The position numbers and the translations under genes are program-made. The notes under the pieces are model-generated. The model was not told the origin of the DNA. It saw only the letters and a list, made by a program, of their open reading frames with translations, and did not search any database. Shown one piece after another: positions 26,577 through 37,700 of a DNA stretch of 64,000 nucleotides. Within the stretch, counting starts at the first letter, position 1, and each line of letters begins with the position of its first letter. This DNA comes from Callaeas wilsoni (taxonomy: Eukaryota > Chordata > Aves > Passeriformes > Callaeidae): NCBI GenBank assembly GCA_013398955.1, contig VWPU01014045.1:1-64000 (forward strand). The letters run 5' to 3'.

Positions 26577-26940
26577 CCCTCATCCCTGGCTGCTACCACT
26601 GGTGAAAGGAAACTGATAACTCAAGTTGAAGAAAATGAAAGCTGAGGGAGGTGAAAGCAGCTCCTCGGAAGATGTGGGATACAATCACTGCTGTACAAAA
26701 GCTTAATTGCTGTAGGTACCATGCAGAATTCTGCAAATGGGAAAGAAAGAAAGAAAGAAACCCTCATCCCTGGCTGCTACCACTGGTGAAAGGAAACTGA
26801 TAACTCAAGTTGAAGAAAATGAAAGCTGAGGGAGGTGAAAGTAGCTCCTCGGAAGATGTGGGATACAATCACTGCTGTACAAAAGCTTAATTGCTGTAGG
26901 TACCATGCAGAGTTCTGCAAATGGGAAAGGAAGAAAGGAA
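26577..26940 (+). repeat. 184-bp tandem duplication (two units)
   Basis: Unit 1 (26577-26760) and unit 2 (from 26761) both begin CCCTCATCCCTGGCTGCTAC and agree over about 165 bases with two substitutions (C/T in AAAGCAGCTCC, A/G in GCAGAATTCTGC). Unit 1 ends in five GAAA repeats; unit 2 ends in a much longer GGAAGAAA/GAAA tract. The near identity points to a recent duplication or to collapsed/expanded assembly. Confidence 0.95.
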
Positions 26941-26976
26941 GAAAGGAAGAAAGGAAGAAAGGAAGAAAGGAAGAAA

Positions 26977-27058
<82 letters not shown>

Positions 27059-27064
27059 ACGAAC
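26924..27064 (+). repeat. GAAAGGAA/GAAA microsatellite, about 140 bp
   Basis: The tract starts as GGAAGAAA units and turns into pure GAAA units from about 26980, ending in two GAAC variants. It is pure purine on the + strand. The Lys/Glu/Arg-rich and Phe/Leu/Ser-rich frames over it are artefacts of the repeat. Confidence 0.97.
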
Positions 27065-27639
27065 AGGGGTTTGCCAGGGGCTTGTTCCCATTAGTTTGGT
27101 TGCATTTTGTGGAACTTCAGGGAAGAATGGAGCAGGAAAAGACGGCTCTTCTGCAAGCCTGTGCAGATCAGCAACTTACACCCAAGCTGGGAGGAATTCT
27201 CCAACTCCCAGTGGGCAGAAGAGATTTCTGTGTGAGAGGGGCTCGTGCAGGCTCTGCTGCTGAAAACACATCTTGAAGTAATATGTGACTCTTGATGACA
27301 CCTCCTCAACACTTAGTAAATTTGACCTTTTCTTTCATGTGCCATTACACTGACTCACATGGCTGCACAGGCAGCTAGCACGTTGAATCCAAATTTTACA
27401 TTTCCAGGCCAGGAACATGTGCTCTTTCAAATTGAATAGTGATGCTACCAATGGCTGGCTCGACTTCCCTTTGCCTGGGAGGTGTGAGGTCAGTTGACAG
27501 GAAATCTCATTCTCTGTCATCCAGAATTGCCATCCTTCACACAAAGGCAAATTTGGTTTAGTTTAAAGCCCTCGTGCATGCTGAGCAGTGCAGGTGCTCA
27601 GGCTCTCCTAGAAGCATTTAGCTGTAAGTGCAGTGTACT

Positions 27640-28110
27640 CATCCTTGGTGTTGTTAAATAGCTTTCATAAACACTGTCTGCAAGTGCTCTGATTATAGAC
27701 GACCTTCCCCCTCTGCTTAGTGTCATCTCATTAATCTATCCATTAGGTGAATAATTCTGGTTTGGGGAACGGAGCAAATATAGAAATTGCACAATGAAAC
27801 ACATTTAATATATTCAAACAACTTTTTCTTAATATAAAGCCAAACATTTGCTATTCATTTTTCATGTTGTGTTGAGTATTTGCAGGCCAACACTGAGAAC
27901 AGGCTGGTAATTTGGTCCTCCTTAATTTTGGCACCTGTAGTTATTTTAGAACTAGAGGCTGTTTTCTGTGGCTTTACTGCTCTGTAATTCAATACCCTTT
28001 TAGGACCTTAATGCTGCCATTACTAGTAAATTGGCCTCTATTCTGAATAAAACTCTTTATTACATTTGTTTGTGTAATTTTTATTAGAGAAGAGTTACCC
28101 AACAACCACC
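27640..28110. promoter_or_regulatory. Candidate conserved non-coding block
   Basis: AT-rich, repeat-free, with several TAAT cores (CTCATTAATCTATCCATTAG near 27729, TCCTTAATTTTGG near 27920, CTGTAATTCAATAC near 27983). The resemblance to deeply conserved intronic enhancers is an impression of composition, not a measurement. Confidence 0.3.
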
Positions 28111-28689
28111 GAGAATGAATTTCCTCGAAGGTACACAGGCAGTGCCTGAGATCCCTTTCCCATTATTGCCGGTGTGAGCAGGAAAGCCCGAGTCACTCTA
28201 GGGATCTGCAGGGTGCAGCTGGTTCACTCTGGGTTTTGTGTAGCCAGGCTGATGGTGGTGGTGGCCCCCTTCCCACGAGTCCCCCCTCTGAGTACTGAGC
28301 CTGGTTAACCACTCTGTGCACAACTGAGGGCTCAAAGCCCTGTATACAGTTCTCTACTGACATGGTTTTCTCTTTTTTTTTGAATCTTTTTTTCTTGAAA
28401 AGATGGTTTTTGAAATTTTAATTCCTTCATCCATTTTGTTTACCCTTTTCTTTGCTCGTGTACCTTGTCTTTTTTTTCTTTGTGTTTACCTTAGCAGGGG
28501 AGGATGAGGGCTGGAACTGGGGCTCCAAAAGGAGAAGGGGATGATGTCTGTGCCCCTTCCTTTGTCTTGGCGACTCGAGAAGATGGGATGAGATGGGAGC
28601 AAGTAAATCCAGAAAAGTGTTTACCTCTTTCTCTGTGCAACATTTGCTCATACTTTTGCCAGTCTCTAACACACAAAAAAAATTAGTTC

Positions 28690-29170
28690 TTGTTCAAGCA
28701 GCATATGAGAATGAGCATGCAGCGCCTGCCTATGCCAGAGTGCTGCCGAATGCTTCCAGCACAACAAAGAGCTCAGACGTGCTAATTTCCAGCATCCCTG
28801 GCTACTGGAAGGGAAAAAATCACCTAAAGCCCATATGTAGTGAAGCGCCTGTTATGCAATTACTGCTCCAGCCGTCTGCTCCCGGAATTTGCTCTGTTTG
28901 CTAAAGAGATGGAGGCCGATGTTGCTCCTTTAAGATTCTGAGTTAAGGTTCTGCGGCAGACCTTTGCGAGCAGTCCTGTATGTTTGCATAATTTCATTTC
29001 TATTTCTCTTGTTACTGTAATGAAAGGTAATCATAGACAATATCCAAAACCTTCCCTGTAAAGCTGCAGAAATCAGTCATACAAAAGTTAGAAAATACCC
29101 AGGCCCATGCACCCTTAATTCAGTTCTCCTGCATATATGCATTACAAGAGTATGTGATCATGTAATTAAA
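28690..29170. promoter_or_regulatory. Candidate conserved non-coding block
   Basis: A repeat-free block with an octamer-like ATGTTTGCATAATTTC near 28980 (POU-type ATTTGCAT related), TGCAATTACTGCTCC near 28855 and CATGTAATTAAAAAC near 29159. It may be an enhancer; no direct proof. Confidence 0.3.
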
Positions 29171-29252
29171 AACTATTGGCTTGGCAGGACCTTGGCTTAC
29201 TCCTTGCACAGAATAAGATAGAGGACTGCAAAAGAGAGGGAATGTTTACTTG

Positions 29253-29350
29253 TAGTTAAGGCACTGGTGAGGGATGTGGGAGAACTGGATCCTAACCCTG
29301 GCGCTGTCACAGGATTCCTGTGTGATGCTGGGCAGAGCCAATCCCCCCGC
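29253..29350 (+). repeat. MIR SINE fragment
   Basis: AACTGGATCCTAACCCTGGC, GCTGTCAC and CTGTGTGATGCTGGGCAGAG follow the MIR order 'ACCTGGGTTCGAATCCTGGCTCTGCCAC...CTGTGTGACCTTGGGCAAG'. This is the clearest SINE in the window. MIR is shared by all amniotes. Confidence 0.65.
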
Positions 29351-30424
29351 AGCCACAGAGGGTGTTGAACTCTAGTATCAGCAGCTCGTCTACTCTAGAT
29401 TTTTGAATGTTCAACTTTCCAGCCTAAAAAAATCTGTTAGCACTGGTTATTTGTATAAGATATGAATCTGAATAAACATACGTGCAGACAATTGTAAGGA
29501 AAGGATGAAAACCTCTTATCGGAGGTTTTATCCCAGATTATTTCCTTCTGTAGCCCATGACTGAGGCTGGCTGTTTTCATGTTAGAGCTCTCAAGCTTTA
29601 AGGGCTCTCTGTGTCCAATTAAACAGTAGCATATCTCTCAAATATTAACACATTAAAAGCAATATACTTCCAGCAAAGAAATCTGATCCTAATTGGCCCT
29701 GGAATATTTTATTTTCCAAACTGAGCTGTGAGCCATTAAGCTTCCTTTTTAAAGACTAAGCAAACATTACATTCTTAGGGGAAAGTCAGCCCAAGGAATG
29801 GGGAAAAATAGACTTTCAGACCGTACCTGTCAATCTTCCATTTTCCAGTGTTTTGCCCAGAAACAGGCATAGGAACTAATTGACTTCTACCCCTTCTGTC
29901 TTTTTTTTCCCCTTAACATAGTGACTCAAATTAAAACAAAGATAAAATTCCAGGGGAAGCTGGCATTAATCAGGATTTGGATTAAATTAAATTAAGCACT
30001 TTTTATTGAACTCAGCAGTATTAGTTATTAAAACCAGAAGGACTTTCCCAACTAGTGTAAAAAAGCAAACAATGACTCATACTGTGGAATAGATTTTATT
30101 GGGAAATTAAAATGCTCATTTTCTCTTATTCTTTCCTTTTTCCTTCTTTTTTTTCCTCCTAACTTCAGACAAACACATGTAAACAACTGCTGGTGAGCCC
30201 ACACTTGCTGACCCTTAGCCCGAAGCCACGCTGTCACTGCTGGCACTGATCTGGCTCTGCTCGTGGTGGCACCCAACGGTGACAGTGAAATTGCTTATCC
30301 AGAAACTGCTTCCACAGGTCTCCTGTGCCCTTGATATCAAAGGGTCAGTTTTGAAGAGTATGTAGATAATTAAGCCACCTTTAGCAGTCCGTAGAGGACA
30401 GGCTGTGCCCTAGCAAAAGGAGCA

Positions 30425-30850
30425 CAACAAGCATAATCCTTCTTCTCTAAGATGGGAGGCATGAGTAACTATAAAGCAGTCATTTTCACTTTGATAATGA
30501 TGAGGATACTAGAACAAATTATGAACCAATTTAAAAACACTTCCAGGATGATAAGATGACAAGAAACGTTGGTTTAACCTAGGCCAGTCAAAAACAAATT
30601 TGTTTTCCTTTTTGACAGCCATTGATTTGGGAAGGTAATAATAGCTCTGATATATTTTGACTGTGAGGTAGTACTTGTCTCTAAAGCAAACCAAGGAAAC
30701 TTGGTTTGGATGACATAATTACAAAATAGGTGAAAAAATTATATTCAAAGAAATAAATACAACTAGTTCTCCGTCAAACTGGGAAGAGAAATCATGCAGA
30801 AAGCCTTAAGGGCCAAGTCCAGTGTTGTTCAATAGTTTCATTAACTTATT
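30425..30850 (+). repeat. CR1 LINE fragment, reverse-transcriptase part of ORF2
   Basis: Sense-strand landmarks are GATACTAGAACAAATTATG (30504), GGATGATAAGATGACAAG, TTTCCTTTTTGACAGCC (30604), GATATATTTTGACTGTGAGG (about 30648), and CTCCGTCAAACTGGGAAG (30768). They end in GTTCAATAGTTTCATTAA. They match the CR1 segment that encodes the RT region leading to the YLDFSKAFD-type motif. The frame is broken throughout, so it is a dead copy. Confidence 0.85.
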
Positions 30851-31648
30851 TCATTCCTTCCATTCCCATTTAATTTAGAGGGGTTGCAAACAAGCACATA
30901 TCCATTGCTGATTCCCTGTGGCATGTAAGTGTTTGTTAATGAAGACAGCTGAGAAGAAGGCAGATCAGTGGGTGAGGATGTGCAGCCCTCCCCACCGTTA
31001 GGGTGAGGGTGATGTGAAAAGCTGAAGATACTGATCTGGACTGGTCCAGGTTTAACTCCTCTTTCCTTGCCCAACACAGATAAAAACCACTGAAAGGGCT
31101 TGGAAATTATGAAAACAGCATAAATTGGTAGCACTTCACCAGCCAGCTCTATTGCTTTACAGATAGATAAAAGCTTTGAATATAACACAGCTGGACTGAA
31201 GCACTGGAAAATTTAGCTGTAGATTGATTGGTTGAAAAAATATGTATTTCCCTTGGATGCTGGGCAGTTTTATGTTACCAATGCGGTGGCCATGCATCCA
31301 TGTAAGGTGTTACAACACGGCTGGAGCAGAGGCACACCTGACAGCATGAGAGTCCACTATGAGTTTGGCTTCTGTGGGCAATGCCTGATTTTTCATTGTC
31401 ATTTTGGGCCATTCATGGGCAGTTCAAATAGCAGCAGCTTTTAGCTGAACAAGAGCTAGGCAGAGTCTTGCTATGTCTCGCTGCAGAGGAGCACACCTGG
31501 CCAAAAGCCACCTTTGTGTATCTGCCTGCTCCGGGGTGGTGTGTACTCGGGTGTCCCGAGCCTGTACACGAAGAAGGAAAATATTTAAGAATCCACAAAG
31601 CCTAGGAACATGTGGCACCTTGCGTCTGGATTTCGTTTAAGGGAATTA

Positions 31649-31682
31649 AGAGCTGATCCTTAGCTGGAATATGAATCAGATC
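31649..31682 (+). repeat. Possible ancient amniote repeat scrap
   Basis: AGCTGATCCTTAGCTGGAAT resembles the 'CTGATCCTCAGCTGGTGTAAATCAG' motif of an old amniote interspersed repeat with inverted ends. Only about 30 bases match. Confidence 0.4.
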
Positions 31683-32099
31683 TGATTGTGTCTGTGTTGT
31701 CTAAAAGAGGTTGAGTGGTGTGCACAGGCTGGAGCTCAATCTAATGTGGAAAAGTTTGATCTGAGGCTCTGTTTAATTTAATATTTGACTATTCTACCTA
31801 TTTTAGTTCTTACTCAAAGTTCAGCATTCTTTCTCATCAGCAGTTGTTTGTATTAGTGGAGGACATGTGTGAACCTGAGAAGAAGGACCTTCGTGCATCC
31901 AGACCTCAGCAAGTCCAGCAGAAATTCATTATTGGGCGCTAAGATGTTGTCTCTGTTGCTAGAGAGACTGGAGGATCTTTCCCTTCACCCTGCTGCTGTG
32001 ATGGAGAGGGGGTGGAAATTAATATCCTGCAACATCCCATCAAATCCCCAAATGCATTCATAGCACTGGGTTAGTAATCCACAGTTTTACAAGGTTTTA

Positions 32100-32960
32100 A
32101 ACTTCTAATATACTTCAGATATTTTACGTGCTTCAGTAAGTCTGTTGTGCTATATTAAATATATGTTAACAAAAAGTTCCATTATTAGTTTTAGTACCTT
32201 TTGATATCTAAATAAACACTGACCAAATAAGAATATCTATATCAAAGCAAAAATTTTCAGCGTAGTTCAAAGAAATACAATTTAATGGCCTTAATGTCGT
32301 TTCTTTTAATGGGAAACCTCTCTCATTACAATCAAGCTTGACTGCTAAGGTCAGTAGGCACTAATACACTAATCTTGTCTGTTTTGCATAATAACATTGA
32401 ACAAAAAATCTTATTTAGATATTTCTGCATTAAACTCACAGCTTCTGGTTGAACCAGAGCAGATTTTAATAAAATTTTCTATTCTTGCCTTAAAGAGATA
32501 ACATGTGATGGAGAATCATCCACAATGCAGATAAATTGTTCCAATGATTAACTGCCTTCACTGTATGTATGTATAAAAAGGAGGCTTATTTCTAGTGCAT
32601 ACATTTGTCTTGCTTCATTCTGTCTCTAAAAACTGCCCTGGCTTTGATAAATTAAAATGCAACGTATAATTAAAAAAAAAAATCTTTTTAACGTATTCTG
32701 GTGCTTAAGAGTTGATTGGCATGCTATCTGTCACTAGAATAAATTGAATAGCTTGAAGTTTTTGGTATCTCGCTGTGGAGTCATTATGCCAGCATTTCTA
32801 GGAGCAAAGCCATCTTCCATTCATCTGCAAATTTCCCCTTGCTGTAGCCAGATTGAAAGCCCGCATTTCCTGTCCCAAGGAAACCAAAGTGAATAAGAAA
32901 GTGAGACTTAATCTTTTTTTTTTTTCAAACTAAATATGCAAACATATAATCTGTAGGCTC
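32100..32960. promoter_or_regulatory. Candidate conserved non-coding block
   Basis: 860 bases of repeat-free, strongly AT-rich sequence. It includes TTTTGCATAATAACATTG near 32382, TTAGATATTTCTGC near 32416 and GATTTTAATAAAATTTTC near 32463. The length and texture fit a developmental enhancer cluster. No conservation data available here. Confidence 0.3.
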
Positions 32961-34439
32961 TTTATTTTGGTGAAATTTCGAAATTTTCCAGCATGTTGTG
33001 TGTGGCAATTAGGCTCAAATATAGAAAATTTCAACCTCCCAGTGTTGGGCTTCCTGGATTTTTGTCTATAGAGCTCCCTTAGGTGCCAGATGTCTTGCAG
33101 GTGTCAGGGGACCGTGGTGGCTGTGCAGAATCCTCTCATCCAGGAGGCTCCATGTGCCCTGGTAGGCTAAATCCATTTTTCTAAGTTTGATAAATGGATT
33201 GGGGCTTGCCTCTGATCTATTGGGAAGGTTCGATGGTGAAAAAACCAAGGCTGGAAAATGCAGAGGGGGGAGCAGATGTTGAGAGGAAGGGGCTTATGTA
33301 GTGCTCAGAGCAGTCCAGACATAAAAAAAGTCCAATTATAAAATTCCACCTCTCCTTAGCCTATACATTTCCACCTCCAACCGCCAATTTCCCCACCACT
33401 CCTGTGTTTGTGTTCTTTTTCTCTCCACGAAAACAATGTTAACCTCAATAATACAGCCCTGTCACAGACAGCATTGCAGCAGGCTCTCCTGGGAGGCACC
33501 CTGTGAGGCCAAGAAACTGTTGCTCAGGATAAGCACCCTGGTCCTAATTTCATCACCTGGAGTACTGAGATTTGTCTTCACAGCCATGCGAGTGATGATG
33601 ATAGAATATGCTTGGTACCAAATCACATTAAATTTGTGCTGGAAGCAGCCAGGAATTTGAACTGATGCATTGCCCAGCTACTGGTGGCTCAGGTTGCATT
33701 ATGACCAAGCATTTCCAGTGTGGTTGTAGGCACAGACCTTGACCTCTCTAGCACCCACAAGCAAAATTTTTATGAACCCTCAAAAGACTGGCCTGTTTTG
33801 CAGCACCACTCTCCCTCTCCACTGTTGTCCTTTAATTATGAGTTGCACTATAAATCCTGATTACTGGGACATTTTCCCAAATAACAGGCTTAAAGCAATA
33901 ATGAGGATGATAGCAAGTCTCATTTGGGTGTCCAGCTTCAGGCTTCCCTCCTTCTAGGGACTGCTTCTCTGTCCCTCAGAGGGATGTCCTGCATCTCTTG
34001 CCTTTAACGGAGAGCCCGGGCAGGAGAGTTGTGGAACTGCCAGTGCATCACCTAAAGCTGATGGTGCATTTCTTCCTGCTCGTTCATCTCAGAGTCCAGG
34101 GAATCCACCCAGCCTTGTACCACCCTCAGAGCCCTTCTGGTGATGAGCTCCTCTGCCTAATTACATATGGTGCGAGGGAAGCTGCACTGACTGCATGAGC
34201 TGATATTTCCAGCTTGTGATTTCCTGGCACTGGTGTTCCCTTTGCAACAAGGAGCAGTGACCGAAGCTCCCCTGTCCTGCTCAGCTCCACAAGCCCCTGT
34301 CTCTGCACCTCTGTGGCTGGTGCTGTGGCTGGAGACATTCCTCTGGCTCATCCCACATAAAGCAAGGCTCTGCTGTGGGAACCTTCTTAAGCTGTTTCGT
34401 ACACATGCCAAGAATTAATTTAACTTTTCTGCTGTAGTC

Positions 34440-34730
34440 TTATCTTTTTTGCCTCAGCCATCTTCAGGCTCTACAGACTCTCTGGCAGCCTTCCTCCTTT
34501 TGATGTGTTTGAAAAAAGCTTTTATTAGTTTTAAAGGCTTTAGTAAGTTGTTTCTTAAAATCTTTTTTATTTTCTTTATTATGCTCTTACATTTAATTTG
34601 CCAGAGTTTATGCTTTTTCTGGGGGTTATTTTTTGGGTCTTTTTCCCTGGCAATCTGTGTGGAGCTCAGAGTTCCTTCCACTGCAGTGAGGTGGTTCTTG
34701 GGGATTTGTTTCCTGCATAAATGTCCCAAC
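34440..34730 (-). repeat. Degraded CR1 LINE fragment (ORF2 middle)
   Basis: GCCTTCCTCCTTTTGATGTG and, about 90 bases on, TTTAATTTGCCAGAGTTTAT match antisense landmarks of the ancestral CR1 ORF2 ('CTTCCTGCTTCTAATGTATTTG' and 'TTTAATTTGCCAGAGTTTATG'). Divergence is high. Open frames of 180 codons and less over this region are chance frames. Confidence 0.6.
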
Positions 34731-37700
34731 CTGCCCTCCCTTCCCTGTGATCAAAGTCTGTATCCAGAAATCTTTTCTGACAAGTGCGGTGGCATCTCTT
34801 CCCTTTCCACTCCCAGCCCAGGATCCCAAGGGGCCAGTGCAGCGCAGGAAAATGTGCAAAATAAAAAAGACAAAAGGACCCCAGTGCCACCACATGGGGT
34901 GCAGAAATGCATCCTGACTGCAGTACCACACCCTGCCATAGCCACATCCTTAGCCTGCTTTCTCCACGCTGAGAACCGACTAGGAGGGTGATTTAGTGCA
35001 GCACCAGGCTGTGGAGGTCGCTCCACAAACAAACCCTCGTCGTTATTTCTGTTGAGCCGGGCAGATCAGCGGTGTGCTCCTCTGGTGGTGCTGGAGGCTC
35101 ACTAACCTTTCAGGAAAACTCTTTGGTGAAACCACACGATGGGCACCGTGCAAGCAGAGCCCATGCAACCAGAAGGTGTTTGGTGGCCGTGTGTGCACAT
35201 GCCTTGTCCCACAGCATCCTGCTGACCCCCGTGCGGGGCAGGAGCTCAGGCAGGCTCCTGACTGAGAGTGAGCAGTGCTGTTGTCACCACCCACACCCAT
35301 CACTGTCACGGGGTGGCTGTGGCAGAAGATCAGCAGGAACTTCTTGTGAGCACAGCACAGCCAGCCTTCAGCGGTATCAGCTGTGTCTCCTCCCCACTCC
35401 TGGCCTCCAATCTCCTCATTGATGTGATTTTCTCTTCTCAGCCCAGGACTGTGTAGCTGCAGAATTTAATCCTCTGCTGTACCAGCACAGAAATGCCTCC
35501 ATCACCAAGGTGGTGATGCCTAATTTGGGTCATATCCATTCCCTCTTGCATTTCTAGCCTATAATCTGGACACAGGTTATCTTAGCCCCAGCAGAAGCCC
35601 ACCTCTGAGCTGGCTGTGCCCATCACCCCGAGCACCAGCCTTTGTTTAATTTACTGATGTAAGGTTTCTTGATATGTAAGTACATATTGCTAATTGCTAA
35701 TATTTAAGTGCATCTCCTCTTTCCTTCCAAAGATAATTATTTTGCCATTTCCTCAGCCTACTTTGAATGAACCACTAGTGGTTTCTTGATTCATGCATGA
35801 CATTTGATTACCTTTTCATAGGCGTACCTCACTTAACTATAAGTGTTATTAATGTCTGCAAAATTACCCAGCCCTGAAACACAGTGAAAATACAATGAAA
35901 GCTTTAGCTTCAGTGAATTCTAGAGAGTGTGAATCCCAGAGAAGGGCTTTGTGTCACGCAGCCATGTGTTCCCTTGGGGCAATCATGTCCCAAACCTCAG
36001 AAATGGTCAGAGCCACCGCTTTAAAAAGCTCATGTGTGAGTTACCTCATGCACTTGGGCTGCTCGCATTGCCTTTGTAGCAGGAAAGTACATGTGCTTTT
36101 CTCCTTGTTGAACTTGTTAGTGCCCTGAGCAGTATATAGAAACAACCTAGATAGATTTTGCTGTTAATGGTGCTCCTGCAGTTCCTCTGTCCTTGTTCAA
36201 GAGCACTGCGAGGCTGAGCTCCTGCTAAGTGAATTAGCCAGCTTCAAAGCCAGCTGTTTTGCAGCAGCAGAGCTGGTGGATGGTCTTTTTATTAGTGTTC
36301 GCATCACTTTTAAGCTGCTTTAAAATGGCAGATTTAAGTTCCAGAAACATGAGGTTTAAGGGGTTTATGTTTTGCAGAAATGCTTACTGAGACCTTGGAG
36401 AGCAGATCCATGCTGGTGGCTTTTGTAGGCTTGGAGCAGCGCCAGGCGCTTTGGCACACGGTGACATTAGTGCTGCCTCCTGCCTGTCTGCACGGCTGTG
36501 AAGCTTGGAGGTGCCTGGGGATGGGGACGCCTCCATGGCACGCGTTCCCTGAAGTGGCTTCTGAGGGAAGAGAGCCTCTAACACCATAATTCAGTGCCAG
36601 CCACTTCAGTACCATTTGGTTTCATGCTGTTTGGATTGTCAGCTCTTGACGTGGGAGCACAGTTCTCCGGTAGGCCCCTCCTCGGGCACTGGAGGAGTCC
36701 TACTCCCACTAACAGAATCTATGAACAGAAAGTTAAACGCAGCCTGTGTTTGGGCTGGGGCTTGAGCTCCCTCGAGTTTCTGTCCTTGGGAGGGGTTTCT
36801 CTCGCTGAATGAGCAGGGTGGTGGAAGAGATGAGGAGGAGAATAGCACTAGGTGTTATGGCATGTCCTCACTTCAGCTTGCTGCAAGAAAAGACAAATGG
36901 ACTGTGTGCGCCCCGGGGATTTCGCTGCCATGGTGCATCTCTCATCCCAGCAGATGTGCAGGCTTCAGCTTGCTCAGCATCCGAGTGTCTCAGAGTGAAG
37001 CTAACTAGAGACAGACATGAAACATTATATGCTCAGAAAAGAGCTGGGCATCATATGCAAAAGAGTGTTCCTGCCGGGGCAGTTTAGGTGTGATGGTATT
37101 TGGGATAATAATGATAGGAAGAGGAGTCTTGGGGCTGGTGGTTGCAGTAATGGCTAGGGGCTGCTTGGGCACATGGGAGCTGCTCCAGTTCCCCTGGATC
37201 ATGATACCTTTGGGGGGGGAGTGTATCATATTCTGAGGAGAAAAAGCAAGGTTTTACTTCAAGTAACTTAATGAGTGACAGACAGATACAAGTCTTTGGC
37301 AGCATTATAGAGGGCAAAAAGATGACGGCTAGTGGAGATATTCATACACCAGAAAGCCTGGGAGAAAATGAAGGGATATGGGAGGCTACAAGCAAATAGA
37401 AACCTCATGCTTAGGGAAAAGCTGTGCTTGCTCAGCTGGAGAAAGCTAACTCCTAGGTATCCGTTTGTGCACTGCGAGCATCACCCACAAGACGTCCATC
37501 CCTGTCAGGATGCTGGTGCCTCCTGGTGTCTGAAGGAAGTTTCTGTTCAAGCAGCGTGGAGGCAGACACCTTCCGTGCTTTGGCTGTATGAGGTTCTCAT
37601 TGTAACATTAGTGCTTCCTTTAATTAAAAGTCATGATTTAAATTAAAATTGCTGTTCTATCCCTGCTGACACTGACGGTTTTGAAATCACTTCTTTGTGT

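Larger units (their letters stand above)
27065..30424. other. Repeat-poor intron with AT-rich blocks
   Basis: Apart from one MIR-like fragment (29253-29350) I recognise no repeats. 27640-28110 and 28690-29170 are the best candidates for conserved non-coding sequence. 28130-28330 is GC-moderate. No coding signal. Confidence 0.45.
30851..34439. other. AT-rich intron, largely repeat-free
   Basis: One short palindromic-repeat-like scrap (31649-31682) is recognisable. 32100-32960 is the largest smooth AT-rich block of the window. T12 lies at 32914-32925. No coding signal. Confidence 0.45.

Noticed and set aside
26924..27064. CRISPR-like repeat array
   Set aside because: It is a simple GAAA/GGAA microsatellite without spacers, in a vertebrate genome.
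26777..27276. Lys/Glu/Arg-repeat and Phe/Leu/Ser-repeat proteins
   Set aside because: Both are translations of the GAAA microsatellite.
34449..34991. 180-codon open frame
   Set aside because: Its first half lies on antisense CR1 sequence and the second half is low in protein-like features.
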